Shown here piece by piece: positions 17,764 to 25,958 of a stretch of 64,000 nt of DNA. Made by a program: the position numbers and the translations under genes. The notes beneath the pieces are model-generated. The model saw only the letters and a program-made list of their open reading frames with translations. It was not told the origin of the DNA and did no database searches. The stretch spans positions 1 through 64,000 of the forward strand of contig CAZBBB010000002.1 of NCBI GenBank assembly GCA_964490005.1. Reading direction: 5' to 3'. How positions within the stretch are numbered: position 1 is the first letter of the stretch; each line of letters opens with the position of its first letter. The stretch is from CAZBBB01 sp964490005 (GTDB lineage: Bacteria > Planctomycetota > B15-G4).

Positions 17764-17992
17764 GGGGTCTCCAAGAATGGGTTGGCGGCGGTAGCTGATC
17801 GAGTCAGTGCCATGGGTGCACCGGGTTCCCTGAGTGAATCGTGCAGTGGAGCTTCGGGATGGCGGTGGACACGGAGTGTCCATCTGAGGCCGCGCTTCGA
17901 GTCTCCCTGCGGAGTTCACGGCAGCCGTGATGTTCCCTCAACTCAGCCCCCTGCATGAACCCGATACATCGGCAAGGGACGGAGCATGCAGC
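17764..17992. promoter_or_regulatory. Divergent control region between effector and adaptation genes
   Basis: 229 non-coding bases between the csb1 start and the cas4-cas1 start. It holds two perfect short palindromes: TGGACAC-GGA-GTGTCCA at 17866-17882 and TCACGGC-A-GCCGTGA at 17916-17930. Either could be an operator or an RNA hairpin. No convincing -10/-35 pair could be picked on either strand. Confidence 0.45.
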
Positions 17993-19693
17993 ATGCACGA
18001 CGACCTTGGCAAGAGGGGCGCAGGTGCGCGCCATGTAGGGTCCGGCAATGCGGAGTTGCTCCCCGCCCGCATGCTCAATGAGTTCACCTACTGTCCACGC
18101 CTCTTCCACCTCGAGTGGGTCCAGCGCGAGTGGGCGGAGAGCGCCGACACGCTGGCCGGCGAGCACGATCATCGGCGGGTGGACACGGAGTCCGGGGAGC
18201 TCCCGCCGCCCGAGGAGCTGGCCGGCCAGGAGGGGACGGCCCGCTCGGTGCAGCTCGAGGCGCCGGTCGCCGGGCTCGTCGCCAAGCTCGATCTCGTCGA
18301 ACTGGCCGGCGGGGCGGTGGTGCCGGTCGACTACAAGCACGGCAAGGCGCCGAAAGTCGAGGGCGAACTCTGGCCGGCCGATCGCATCCAGCTCGGGGCG
18401 CAGGCGCTCGCGTTGCGCGAGAACGGCTACCGCTGCGAGCAGGCCGTCATCTACTACGTCGGCTCGCGGCGCCGGGTGTCCGTGGTCGTCGACGATGCGT
18501 TGCTCGAAGATGTCCGGGCCACGATCGCCGCGGCGCGTGCCGCGGCCGCCGACCCGCGGCCACCCGCGCCGCTCGTCGACAGTCCCAAGTGCCCGCGCTG
18601 CTCGCTCGTGGGCATCTGTCTTCCGGACGAGATCAATGCGCTCACGGGCGACGGAGGAGAGCGTGAAGTGCGGCGCCTGTACGCCTCGCGCGACGAGGCC
18701 CTCCCGCTCTACGTGCAGAGCCACGGTTCACGCGTCGGCAAGTCCGGTGATCGGCTCGAAATCACCGACCGCGAGGGCGCGACCCGCTCGGTGCGCTTGC
18801 TCGACGTGAGCCAACTGGCGGTCTTCGGCAGCGTGCAGGTGACGTCCGCGGCCTTCGGTGAGCTGTTCCGCCGCAACGTGCCCATCACGCACTTCAGCTT
18901 CGGCGGCTGGTTTCTCGGCCTCTCGCATGCCGTGGGGCCCCAGCAGGGCCACGTGCGCCGTCATCAGTTCCGCGCCGCCGACGACGAGCGCTTGCGCCTC
19001 TCGCTCGCGCGCGGCTTCGTGCACCGCAAGGTCCTCAACTGTCGCACGCTGCTGCGCCGCAACGCACCGGAAGTGTCGGGCGAAGTCCTCGACGAACTCG
19101 AGCGGCATGCCGCTGCGGCCCCGAGAGCAGAGTCACTCGCCAGCCTTCTCGGGATCGAAGGCGCCGCGGCCCGATGCTACTTCGGCGCCTTTGCGGCGAT
19201 GCTCAAGCCGGCCGACACGACCGAGTTCGACTTCTCGCAACGCAATCGCCGGCCGCCACGCGACCCGGTCAACGCGCTTCTCTCGCTCGCCTACTCGGTG
19301 CTCTCCCGCGACTGGATGGTCGCACTGCTGGCCGTCGGCCTCGACCCCGCGCTCGGCTTCTTCCACGAGCCGCGTGCGGGCCGACCGGCGCTCGCGCTCG
19401 ACCTGATGGAGGAGTTTCGGCCGCTCATCGGCGACTCGGTCGTGATCCAGGTGATCAACAACGGCGAGGTGCGACCGAAGGACTTCTTGCGTCGCGGCGA
19501 GGCGGTCGCGCTCACCGATGGAGGCCGCAAGAGCTTCTTTCTCGCGTACGAACGGCGCATGGCGCAGGAAGTGCGCCATCCGATCTTTGGCTACCAGGTC
19601 AGCTACCGTCGCCTGCTCGAGGTGCAGGCGCGCCTGCTCGCTCGACACCTCGCCGGCGAGCTGCCGAGTTACGACGGCTTTCGCACGCGATGA
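17993..19693 (+). CDS. cas4-cas1: Cas4-Cas1 fusion, spacer acquisition protein
   Basis: 566 aa from the ATG at 17993, with GGAG 8 bases upstream; the frame opens at 17927. Residues about 1-210 are Cas4: FTYCPRLFHLEW with the first cysteine, nuclease residues in AKLDLVEL and VPVDYKHGK, QLGAQALAL, then CPRCSLVGIC completing a four-cysteine Fe-S site. Residues about 225-566 are Cas1: the metal-binding Glu in LLGIEGAAARCYFGAF, His in GFFHEPRAGRPALALDLMEEFRPL and its acidic residues are all present. This fusion is typical of type I-G. Cas4 trims pre-spacers and checks the PAM; Cas1 integrates them with Cas2. GC (72% in 18961-19020) matches the host, unlike the effector genes. The stop overlaps cas2 by 4 bases. 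Confidence 0.95.
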   Translation: MHDDLGKRGAGARHVGSGNAELLPARMLNEFTYCPRLFHLEWVQREWAESADTLAGEHDHRRVDTESGELPPPEELAGQEGTARSVQLEAPVAGLVAKLDLVELAGGAVVPVDYKHGKAPKVEGELWPADRIQLGAQALALRENGYRCEQAVIYYVGSRRRVSVVVDDALLEDVRATIAAARAAAADPRPPAPLVDSPKCPRCSLVGICLPDEINALTGDGGEREVRRLYASRDEALPLYVQSHGSRVGKSGDRLEITDREGATRSVRLLDVSQLAVFGSVQVTSAAFGELFRRNVPITHFSFGGWFLGLSHAVGPQQGHVRRHQFRAADDERLRLSLARGFVHRKVLNCRTLLRRNAPEVSGEVLDELERHAAAAPRAESLASLLGIEGAAARCYFGAFAAMLKPADTTEFDFSQRNRRPPRDPVNALLSLAYSVLSRDWMVALLAVGLDPALGFFHEPRAGRPALALDLMEEFRPLIGDSVVIQVINNGEVRPKDFLRRGEAVALTDGGRKSFFLAYERRMAQEVRHPIFGYQVSYRRLLEVQARLLARHLAGELPSYDGFRTR

Positions 19694-19986
19694 GCGAGCG
19701 CAACCTGTATCTCGTCGCCTACGACGTGCGCCATCCCAAGCGCCTGAAGAAGATGCACAAGACGCTGTGCGGCTACGGCGACAGCCTGCAGTACTCGGTT
19801 TTCCAGTGCGCGTTGACCGCCGCCGAACGGCAGCGGATGATCACGGACGTGACGGAGATCATTCAGCACAACCACGATCGTGTTCTGGTCGTCGACATGG
19901 GGCCGCAGGACGGCCGAGGTCGCAAGGCCATCGAGGTGCTCGGTGTGCAGGAGGTGCCGCCGAAGCGGGGGCCGCTGGTGCTGTGA
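19690..19986 (+). CDS. cas2: Cas2, spacer acquisition protein
   Basis: 98 aa, ATG overlapping the cas4-cas1 stop (ATGA). It opens with NLYLVAYDVRHPKRLKKMHKTL, the beta-alpha ferredoxin-like start of Cas2 with the conserved aspartate after the first strand, followed by YGDSLQYSVFQCALT. Length is normal for the family. It forms the Cas1-Cas2 integrase complex with its translationally coupled neighbour. The CRISPR array begins 224 bases downstream on the same strand, so the gene order is adaptation genes, leader, array. Confidence 0.95.
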   Translation: MSERNLYLVAYDVRHPKRLKKMHKTLCGYGDSLQYSVFQCALTAAERQRMITDVTEIIQHNHDRVLVVDMGPQDGRGRKAIEVLGVQEVPPKRGPLVL

Positions 19987-20210
19987 GCGCTCCGTTTTCC
20001 ACCATCTGGTCGATGTCTGCCGCCTGGCGTAGGCTGCGAGCGCTCCGGTGCCGCGCCGGAACCCGGGCAGCGCTCGCAACCGCACGTTCCTTGACAACAA
20101 GTACTTATGGACGCCGAGCTGCTACCGCGCACTCCCTTGCCAACCACCAGCCCGACCTCTCGCAATCGAAGCTCTACGCGCTCTTCGTTTCCCGACTTAC
20201 GATGCCCGCC
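19987..20210 (+). promoter_or_regulatory. CRISPR leader region
   Basis: 224 non-coding bases between cas2 and the first repeat, on the side where repeats are consensus, while the far end of the array has a degenerate last repeat. It contains TAGGCT at 20030-20035 (same form as other candidate -10 elements here) and TTGACA at 20091-20096 without a matching -10. It is less GC-rich near the array. Orientation is inferred from repeat polarity; transcription start is not determined. Confidence 0.6.
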
Positions 20211-23200
20211 CTTTCCGCAGTCGCAAGACTGCGGCCCCGTTGAAGCGACATGCGGATGCGCGCGCTCGAGGCGAGCGTCGAGCCTTTCCGCAGTCGCAAG
20301 ACTGCGGCCCCGTTGAAGCGATGCCGCCACGGCGGGCGTGGACACGGTCGGGGAGCTTTCCGCAGTCGCAAGACTGCGGCCCCGTTGAAGCCGATGCCGG
20401 TTTTGCGGATCGTAGAGACGGCGAGCTTTCCGCAGTCGCAAGACTGCGGCCCCGTTGAAGCGGCATGGGCTTGCCTCCGGGGATCAACGCGGTCCAGAGC
20501 TTTCCGCAGTCGCAAGACTGTGGCCCCGTTGAAGCGCGCGCAGATCGCTCACGTCCACGCCGAGCGCTTCCCTTTCCGCAGTCGCAAGACTGCGGCCCCG
20601 TTGAAGCCCGGCGACGCGGCCACGCAGATCGCGCGCACGATCCTTTCCGCAGTCGCAAGACTGCGGCCCCGTTGAAGCACGACCAACGAGCGCGACGAGT
20701 TCGTCTGCGGATACTTTCCGCAGTCGCAAGACTGCGGCCCCGTTGAAGCAGGCGCAGCACCACCTTGTCGACGGCGGCCGGCGAGCTTTCCGCAGTCGCA
20801 AGACTGCGGCCCCGTTGAAGCACGATGCGCCGCGATGCGTGCGCGGTAGGTGGCGGCGACTTTCCGCAGTCGCAAGACTGCGGCCCCGTTGAAGCCTCGA
20901 CATGACGCAGCCGGGCGGCCCGGGGCGCTGGATCTTTCCGCAGTCGCAAGACTGCGGCCCCGTTGAAGCCACGTCGCGGATGTCGCGTGTCGTCAGGGCC
21001 TCGGCCCTTTCCGCAGTCGCAAGACTGCGGCCCCGTTGAAGCCTTGTTCATGCGCGGCCACGGTAGCGATTCGCGCGGGGCCTTTCCGCAGTCGCAAGAC
21101 TGCGGCCCCGTTGAAGCTACGAGGGCCTGAGCGACATGCCGCTGCGCCAGAGCGCTTTCCGCAGTCGCAAGACTGCGGCCCCGTTGAAGCTCCAGCATCG
21201 CGAACACCAGGCCAAGGCGATCCGTCTTTCCGCAGTCGCAAGACTGCGGCCCCGTTGAAGCCTCCTAAGCCTAGTATCGCTGATATCGGGCTTCCGCTTT
21301 CCGCAGTCGCAAGACTGCGGCCCCGTTGAAGCCAGCGTGGCCGACGCGCGGCCGACCTGCTGGACGACTTTCCGCAGTCGCAAGACTGCGGCCCCGTTGA
21401 AGCGTGCCACACGGCTGGGGCCTGGACTCCACGCACGACCTTTCCGCAGTCGCAAGACTGCGGCCCCGTTGAAGCACGGCCAGGACGGTGACCTGCACGG
21501 CCTCGGCGATCCTTTCCGCAGTCGCAAGACTGCGGCCCCGTTGAAGCCTGCGCAGGCACCGCTCGGCGCTCGGATGGTCCGGCTTTCCGCAGTCGCAAGA
21601 CTGCGGCCCCGTTGAAGCAATACGGGAAATCTCTTCTCACCCCGCCGCGTTTCCTTTCCGCAGTCGCAAGACTGCGGCCCCGTTGAAGCGTGTTCGTCGA
21701 CGGCGTGACGGTCGCGGCGGCGGCGCTTTCCGCAGTCGCAAGACTGCGGCCCCGTTGAAGCGCGTTCCTGCGCAGCGTGAACGAGAACTCCGGGCTGGCT
21801 TTCCGCAGTCGCAAGACTGCGGCCCCGTTGAAGCGACAGCACGAGGCGGCGGTGCTCGTTCGCGATCCGCTGCTTTCCGCAGTCGCAAGACTGCGGCCCC
21901 GTTGAAGCATCAAGCAAGCGCAGGGGCTCGGCTTCGCGGGCCGCGCTTTCCGCAGTCGCAAGACTGCGGCCCCGTTGAAGCACAACCACGGAAGGACAGG
22001 ACATCGGCGATTCGGCACTTTCCGCAGTCGCAAGACTGCGGCCCCGTTGAAGCGCGAGAATCGCGTCGTGATTCTTGCCCGCCCCGCTGACTTTCCGCAG
22101 TCGCAAGACTGCGGCCCCGTTGAAGCCACGAGCACCGCGCGATTGATGCGCTGCGACGTGCGCTTTCCGCAGTCGCAAGACTGCGGCCCCGTTGAAGCAG
22201 GGCGTCGCCATCGCCATCGCCGAGCCCGCGATCCTTTCCGCAGTCGCAAGACTGCGGCCCCGTTGAAGCACGAGGACCGTGTACCCCGGCAGCGTCATCG
22301 CGAGGCCTTTCCGCAATCGCAAGACTGCGGCCCCGTTGAAGCCAGCTCGCCGCCCTCGCCGCCGCCGCCGCCCTCGCCTTTCCGCAGTCGCAAGACTGCG
22401 GCCCCGTTGAAGCTCCGAGACCGGGATCACGACGACGTGGAACAGTTGCCTTTCCGCAGTCGCAAGACTGCGGCCCCGTTGAAGCAATGCGCCGATCATG
22501 TCCCTAGTCTCCGGCGACCTACTTTCCGCAGTCGCAAGACTGCGGCCCCGTTGAAGCATCGCTCTCGGGGTGGCTCAGCTCGTCGCTGTGGCCCTTTCCG
22601 CAGTCGCAAGACTGCGGCCCCGTTGAAGCCACGACGAAGAAACCGATACGCGCGTGGAAATCGTCCTTTCCGCAGTCGCAAGACTGCGGCCCCGTTGAAG
22701 CGCGAGGTCGGGGCCTTCATCCAGATCGCCGAACCATCCTTTCCGCAGTCGCAAGACTGCGGCCCCGTTGAAGCGTGCCGCCGTCCGACTGGGTCGCCAA
22801 CACGGCCGGCAACTTTCCGCAGTCGCAAGACTGCGGCCCCGTTGAAGCGGATCGGACGCGGGCCACGTCGAGCGCGCCCCCGGCGCTTTCCGCAGTCGCA
22901 AGACTGCGGCCCCGTTGAAGCCGCCGCCTCCCTCAGCGCCGCCGCCGCCTCCTCGCGCACTTTCCGCAGTCGCAAGACTGCGGCCCCGTTGAAGCGAGCC
23001 GGTGGAAGTGCTCAAGGCGCTCGCCTGCTACCTTTCCGCAGTCGCAAGACTGCGGCCCCGTTGAAGCCCCCTAGTGCCCCGTGATTTGAAGCGCGCGCGC
23101 GATCCTTTCCGCAGTCGCAAGACTGCGGCCCCGTTGAAGCACACACGCGCGAGCCGAGGCCGCAGCGACGGCGCTGGCTTTCCGCAGTCGCAAGACTGCG

Positions 23201-23719
23201 GCCCCGTTGAAGCACGACCGGCGTGAACGTGATTCCCTGGGCGGCAATCCTTTCCGCAGTCGCAAGACTGCGGCCCCGTTGAAGCGCGTTGCCGTTGCGG
23301 CCGAGCCACTCGGCAGCGGTCTCTTTCCGCAGTCGCAAGACTGCGGCCCCGTTGAAGCGTCGACCTCGCGCGCACGCGCCCCGACCTCGCGTGGACTTTC
23401 CGCAGTCGCAAGACTGCGGCCCCGTTGAAGCCTCTCGGCGTGCCCGAACTGCCACGGCTGAATGATCTCTTTCCGCAGTCGCAAGACTGCGGCCCCGTTG
23501 AAGCGCCTCGGCGTGGTACAGGTAGAACTTCGGCGTAGACTTTCCGCAGTCGCAAGACTGCGGCCCCGTTGAAGCGACGTGACCGTCAACTCGGATGCCG
23601 TCGAGCGGATCCTTTCCACAGTCGCAAGACTGCGGCCCCGTTGAAGCAAGAGGGCCGCCGCGCAGCTTGGCGTTGGGCGCTACCTTTCCGCAGTCGCAAG
23701 ACTGCGGCCCCGTTGATGA
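20211..23719 (+). CRISPR. CRISPR array, 49 repeats and 48 spacers, type I-G
   Basis: Repeat of 36 bases starting CTTTCCGCAG and ending GTTGAAGC. CCGCAGTC and GACTGCGG form an 8-bp stem closed by a GCAA (GNRA) loop. Period is 70-75, so spacers are 34-39 bases. Repeat starts: 20211, 20284, 20356, 20426, 20500, 20572, 20643, 20714, 20786, 20860, 20934, 21007, 21082, 21155, 21226, 21297, 21368, 21440, 21512, 21583, 21654, 21726, 21799, 21873, 21946, 22018, 22091, 22163, 22234, 22307, 22378, 22450, 22522, 22594, 22666, 22739, 22813, 22886, 22960, 23032, 23105, 23178, 23250, 23323, 23396, 23469, 23540, 23612, 23684. Variants: 20500 (stem C to T), 22307 and 23612 (stem G to A), and the last repeat, whose 3' end reads GTTGATGA. 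The 3' GTTGAAGC resembles the common ATTGAAAC repeat end, and the degenerate repeat is at the right, so the leader is at the left. Long reading frames across the array are artefacts. Confidence 0.98.
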
Positions 23720-23769
23720 GGTCGCGTGCCAATGCCAATTGGCTCGTTCCGCACTTCACACGCGTTCCA

Positions 23770-23904
23770 TGCGCCTCGTGCGGGGGCTCGCGAACGGCAG
23801 CCTTTCGGGGGGCGGAGTGAGCGAGCCCCCGCACGAGGCGCCCGCGCCGACCGTGCCGCGCTACGGCTGCTGTCCTTCGCCGTCCGCCGCGCGCCTGGCC
23901 GCGA
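23770..23904. repeat. Right 135-bp direct repeat
   Basis: Matches 10884-11018 at 132 of 135 positions. It spans the hairpin (23771-23841), a 19-base spacer and the last 44 bases of the SGNH gene. Fifty bases separate it from the last CRISPR repeat; those contain a small palindrome GCCAATTGGC (23734-23743) and nothing else recognised. Confidence 0.93.
23771..23841 (-). terminator. Conserved-loop hairpin after the SGNH gene
   Basis: Perfect 21-bp stem (23771-23791 with 23821-23841) and a 29-base loop, 19 bases past the stop codon of the minus-strand SGNH gene. Read in the sense of that gene, the loop contains CCGCCCCCCGAAAGGCTGCC. A second hairpin with almost the same loop but an unrelated stem follows the gene ending at 45682. 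Position suggests a terminator or 3'-end processing element; there is no T-tract. Confidence 0.65.
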
Positions 23905-25849
23905 TCTCGCGCAGCAGCGGCGCGACGTCGACCGGGTCGGTGATGATGACGGCGGCCGAGCGCAGGTGCCGCTCGGCCTCGTCGAAGTCGCCGCGGTCGA
24001 TGAGGATGCGGGCGAGGGCGACGCGGGCGCGGCTGGCGGTGGCCTCCTTGGCGATGGCGGCGCGCAGTTCGGTCTCGGCGGTCGTGCGGTCGCCGGCCTC
24101 GAAGGCCTGCACGCCGGCGATCAGGTGCGCGAGGCCGGTGCCGGGCAGCGCGGCGACGACGGCGGCCAGCTCGGCCTTGCCTTCGGCGCCGCGGCCCAGC
24201 TTGCGCAGCGCCAGGCCGCGCTGGTAGCGGGCCTCGTGGCAGGCGGGCGCGAGCGCGAGCACCTCGTCGACGAGGGACAGGGCGGCCGCCGCGTCGCCCG
24301 CGCGCAGCGCGAGCACGGCTTCGCTCAGGCGCCGGTCGCGGCCGGGCGGAGTGGCGCCGATGGACGCCTCGAGGACGACGAGGGCGCGCGCGATCGCGAT
24401 GCGGCGGGCGTCGGCGTCCTGCCAACCCTGCCGGCCGCCGAGCAAGGCGAGGAAGACGTCGGTCGGCGCGACGTGCCGCTCGACCTCGGCGGCGCGTGCG
24501 AGCCAGGCGGAGGCCTCCTCGGCGCGGCCCGCCTGCGCCGCCGAGCGCGCCGCCAGGCGGAAGGCGCCCTCGTGCCAGGGCGAACGCGCGCTGCCGTGCA
24601 GCGGGTCGAAGGCGCGCAGCGCGGCGGGCAGCGTCTCGTCGCCGGCCGCCAGCCGGGCGTCGATGTCGGGCAGCGCGAGCGCCGCGAGAGTCTCGGTCAC
24701 GAGCGGCGGCGCCGAGACCGCGCCCAGCGCCTGCTCGAAGCCCGCCACGCCCCGCTCGCGCGCCTGCGCCCAGGCCGCGACGAACTCGCCGCGCGTGCCG
24801 ACGACGGTGCCGACGCGCAGCGCGGCCGGGTCGCGGCACAGCGCGCGCGCCACGCCCAGCGCGATGAGCTGCTGGCCGAGCGGGATGAAGTGGATCTGGT
24901 CGCTGAACAGGTCGTGCGGCGCGTAGGCGGCGAAGTCGGCGCGCACGTCGACGCCGCGCACGACGTCCTGCTGCGCGATCACGTCGAGCACGCGCTGCTC
25001 GGAGGGCTGCAGGTCGGGGACGCGCGCGGCGAGGTCCGGGTCGTGCGGCGTGACGATGTAGACGGCCGGGATGGCGGCCTGCCGCGCGAGCTGCGCGATG
25101 GCGTGCAGGTTCTGCACGAACTCGTCGGCGGACACGCGCGGCCGCGCGTCGGGGTCGCCGGCCAGGCGGATGCCGTCGGCGCGGAAGGTCTCGTCGGTGT
25201 GCCCGAGGCCCAGCATGCGCACGACGTGCAGCTGGTCGAGGCGCGCGCGCAGCTCGGAGTTGTCGTCGAGCACGGCGCGGTCGCCGGCGCTGGCGCGCAG
25301 GCTGGCGTCGTTCTGGCCGGTGGGGCACAGCAGCAGCACGTCGGGGCGCAGCGGGAGCAGGTCGCGGCGCAGCTGGCGCAGGTTGTGCTCGGTGGAGTAG
25401 CCGGGCACGGCGCCGTTGACGACCTCGACGCGCGCGGCCCCCTCGAGCAGCCCGCCGAGGATGCGCTGCAGCTGCGCGGGCCAGGTCTCGTCGTCGTTCA
25501 CGCCCAGGCCGAAGGTCGAGCTGTCGCCGGTGGCGACCAGGCGCAGCGTGCCGGGGGGCGGGGCGTCCTCCACGCTCGGGCCGCGCCGGCCCTGCCCGTT
25601 GATGTGGTAGCGGCCGAACATGACCGTGTCGGGGCGCAGCCGGTAGAAGAGCAGCTCGTCCCAGAGCGTGATGGCCGTGTCGGGCATGCGCTGGCCGGGC
25701 ACGCGCAGCACGTCGGCGGGCGGGGCGCCGAGCCCGAGGGCCCGCAGCGAGAACTCCAGCGCCGCCAGCAGCAGCAGCAGCCAGGCCAGCGAGAAGAGGC
25801 TGCCGCCGAGCGGTGACAGTCTCAGGCGCTTCTCGTCGGGCGCGGACAC
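23861..25849 (-). CDS. SGNH/GDSL hydrolase-like membrane protein with TPR-like C-terminus
   Basis: About 662 aa from the GTG at 25849. The frame extends to 25948, but a TATCGT hexamer at 25861-25866 on this strand makes the later start likely. One N-terminal membrane segment (GGSLFSLAWLLLLLAALEF) anchors an extracytoplasmic domain. SGNH motifs are visible: ATGDSSTFGLG (Ser nucleophile), TGQNDAS (Asn block) and DQIHFIPLGQ (Asp/His block). The second half is Ala/Leu/Arg-rich with TPR-type helices. Such proteins often act as O-acyl esterases or acyltransferases on surface glycans, and a polysaccharide gene cluster starts divergently next door. The 3' end lies inside the island's right direct repeat. 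Substrate unknown. Confidence 0.78.
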   Translation of the reverse strand: MSAPDEKRLRLSPLGGSLFSLAWLLLLLAALEFSLRALGLGAPPADVLRVPGQRMPDTAITLWDELLFYRLRPDTVMFGRYHINGQGRRGPSVEDAPPPGTLRLVATGDSSTFGLGVNDDETWPAQLQRILGGLLEGAARVEVVNGAVPGYSTEHNLRQLRRDLLPLRPDVLLLCPTGQNDASLRASAGDRAVLDDNSELRARLDQLHVVRMLGLGHTDETFRADGIRLAGDPDARPRVSADEFVQNLHAIAQLARQAAIPAVYIVTPHDPDLAARVPDLQPSEQRVLDVIAQQDVVRGVDVRADFAAYAPHDLFSDQIHFIPLGQQLIALGVARALCRDPAALRVGTVVGTRGEFVAAWAQARERGVAGFEQALGAVSAPPLVTETLAALALPDIDARLAAGDETLPAALRAFDPLHGSARSPWHEGAFRLAARSAAQAGRAEEASAWLARAAEVERHVAPTDVFLALLGGRQGWQDADARRIAIARALVVLEASIGATPPGRDRRLSEAVLALRAGDAAAALSLVDEVLALAPACHEARYQRGLALRKLGRGAEGKAELAAVVAALPGTGLAHLIAGVQAFEAGDRTTAETELRAAIAKEATASRARVALARILIDRGDFDEAERHLRSAAVIITDPVDVAPLLREIAARRAADGEGQQP

Positions 25850-25860
25850 GCTGGGCCGGC

Positions 25861-25866
25861 ACGATA
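25861..25866 (-). promoter_or_regulatory. Candidate -10 element for the SGNH gene
   Basis: TATCGT on the minus strand, 12 bases upstream of the GTG at 25849. Transcription would begin only a few bases before the start codon. Confidence 0.33.
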
Positions 25867-25902
25867 GCACGGCGCGACGATGATCGGCGGGCGCGTCGCG
25901 GC

Positions 25903-25908
25903 TATGCT
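25903..25908 (+). promoter_or_regulatory. Candidate -10 element for the ABC exporter operon
   Basis: TATGCT, 51 bases upstream of the ATG at 25959. It lies back-to-back with the candidate for the divergent SGNH gene; no -35 is recognised. Confidence 0.35.
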
Positions 25909-25958
25909 CTGGCCGTTTCGTCGCCGGACCGCACGGCGCCCCGAGCACGCCCCGCCGA

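Larger units (their letters stand above)
10884..23904. mobile_element. Direct-repeat-bounded island carrying a complete type I-G CRISPR-Cas locus
   Basis: A 13.0-kb segment starts and ends with 135-bp direct repeats (10884-11018 and 23770-23904; 132/135 identical, offset exactly 12886). Between them are only cas genes, the leader and the CRISPR array. The right copy is native in context: it holds the last 44 bases of the SGNH gene and its hairpin. The left copy is an orphan fragment of the same sequence. This is what is left by insertion at a gene 3' end, or by a duplication. No integrase, transposase or tRNA is present, so the mechanism is unknown. The effector genes have lower GC than the flanks. 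Confidence 0.6.

Noticed and set aside
20091..20096. TTGACA in the leader as a -35 box
   Set aside because: No acceptable -10 lies 15-19 bases downstream, so it is mentioned only as part of the leader.
20197..23649. Long open frames on both strands across the CRISPR array, rich in repeated peptides
   Set aside because: They arise because a 36-base repeat (a multiple of three) recurs with little sequence change. The peptides are translated repeats separated by spacer-coded text.
23734..23743. Palindrome GCCAATTGGC after the last CRISPR repeat as a further degenerate repeat
   Set aside because: It shares no sequence with the CRISPR repeat stem, and the surrounding 50 bases show no other match.
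10884..23904. Transposon or integrase-type element around the CRISPR locus
   Set aside because: No transposase, recombinase, tRNA or terminal inverted repeats were seen. Only the direct repeats support mobility, so no element family is named.
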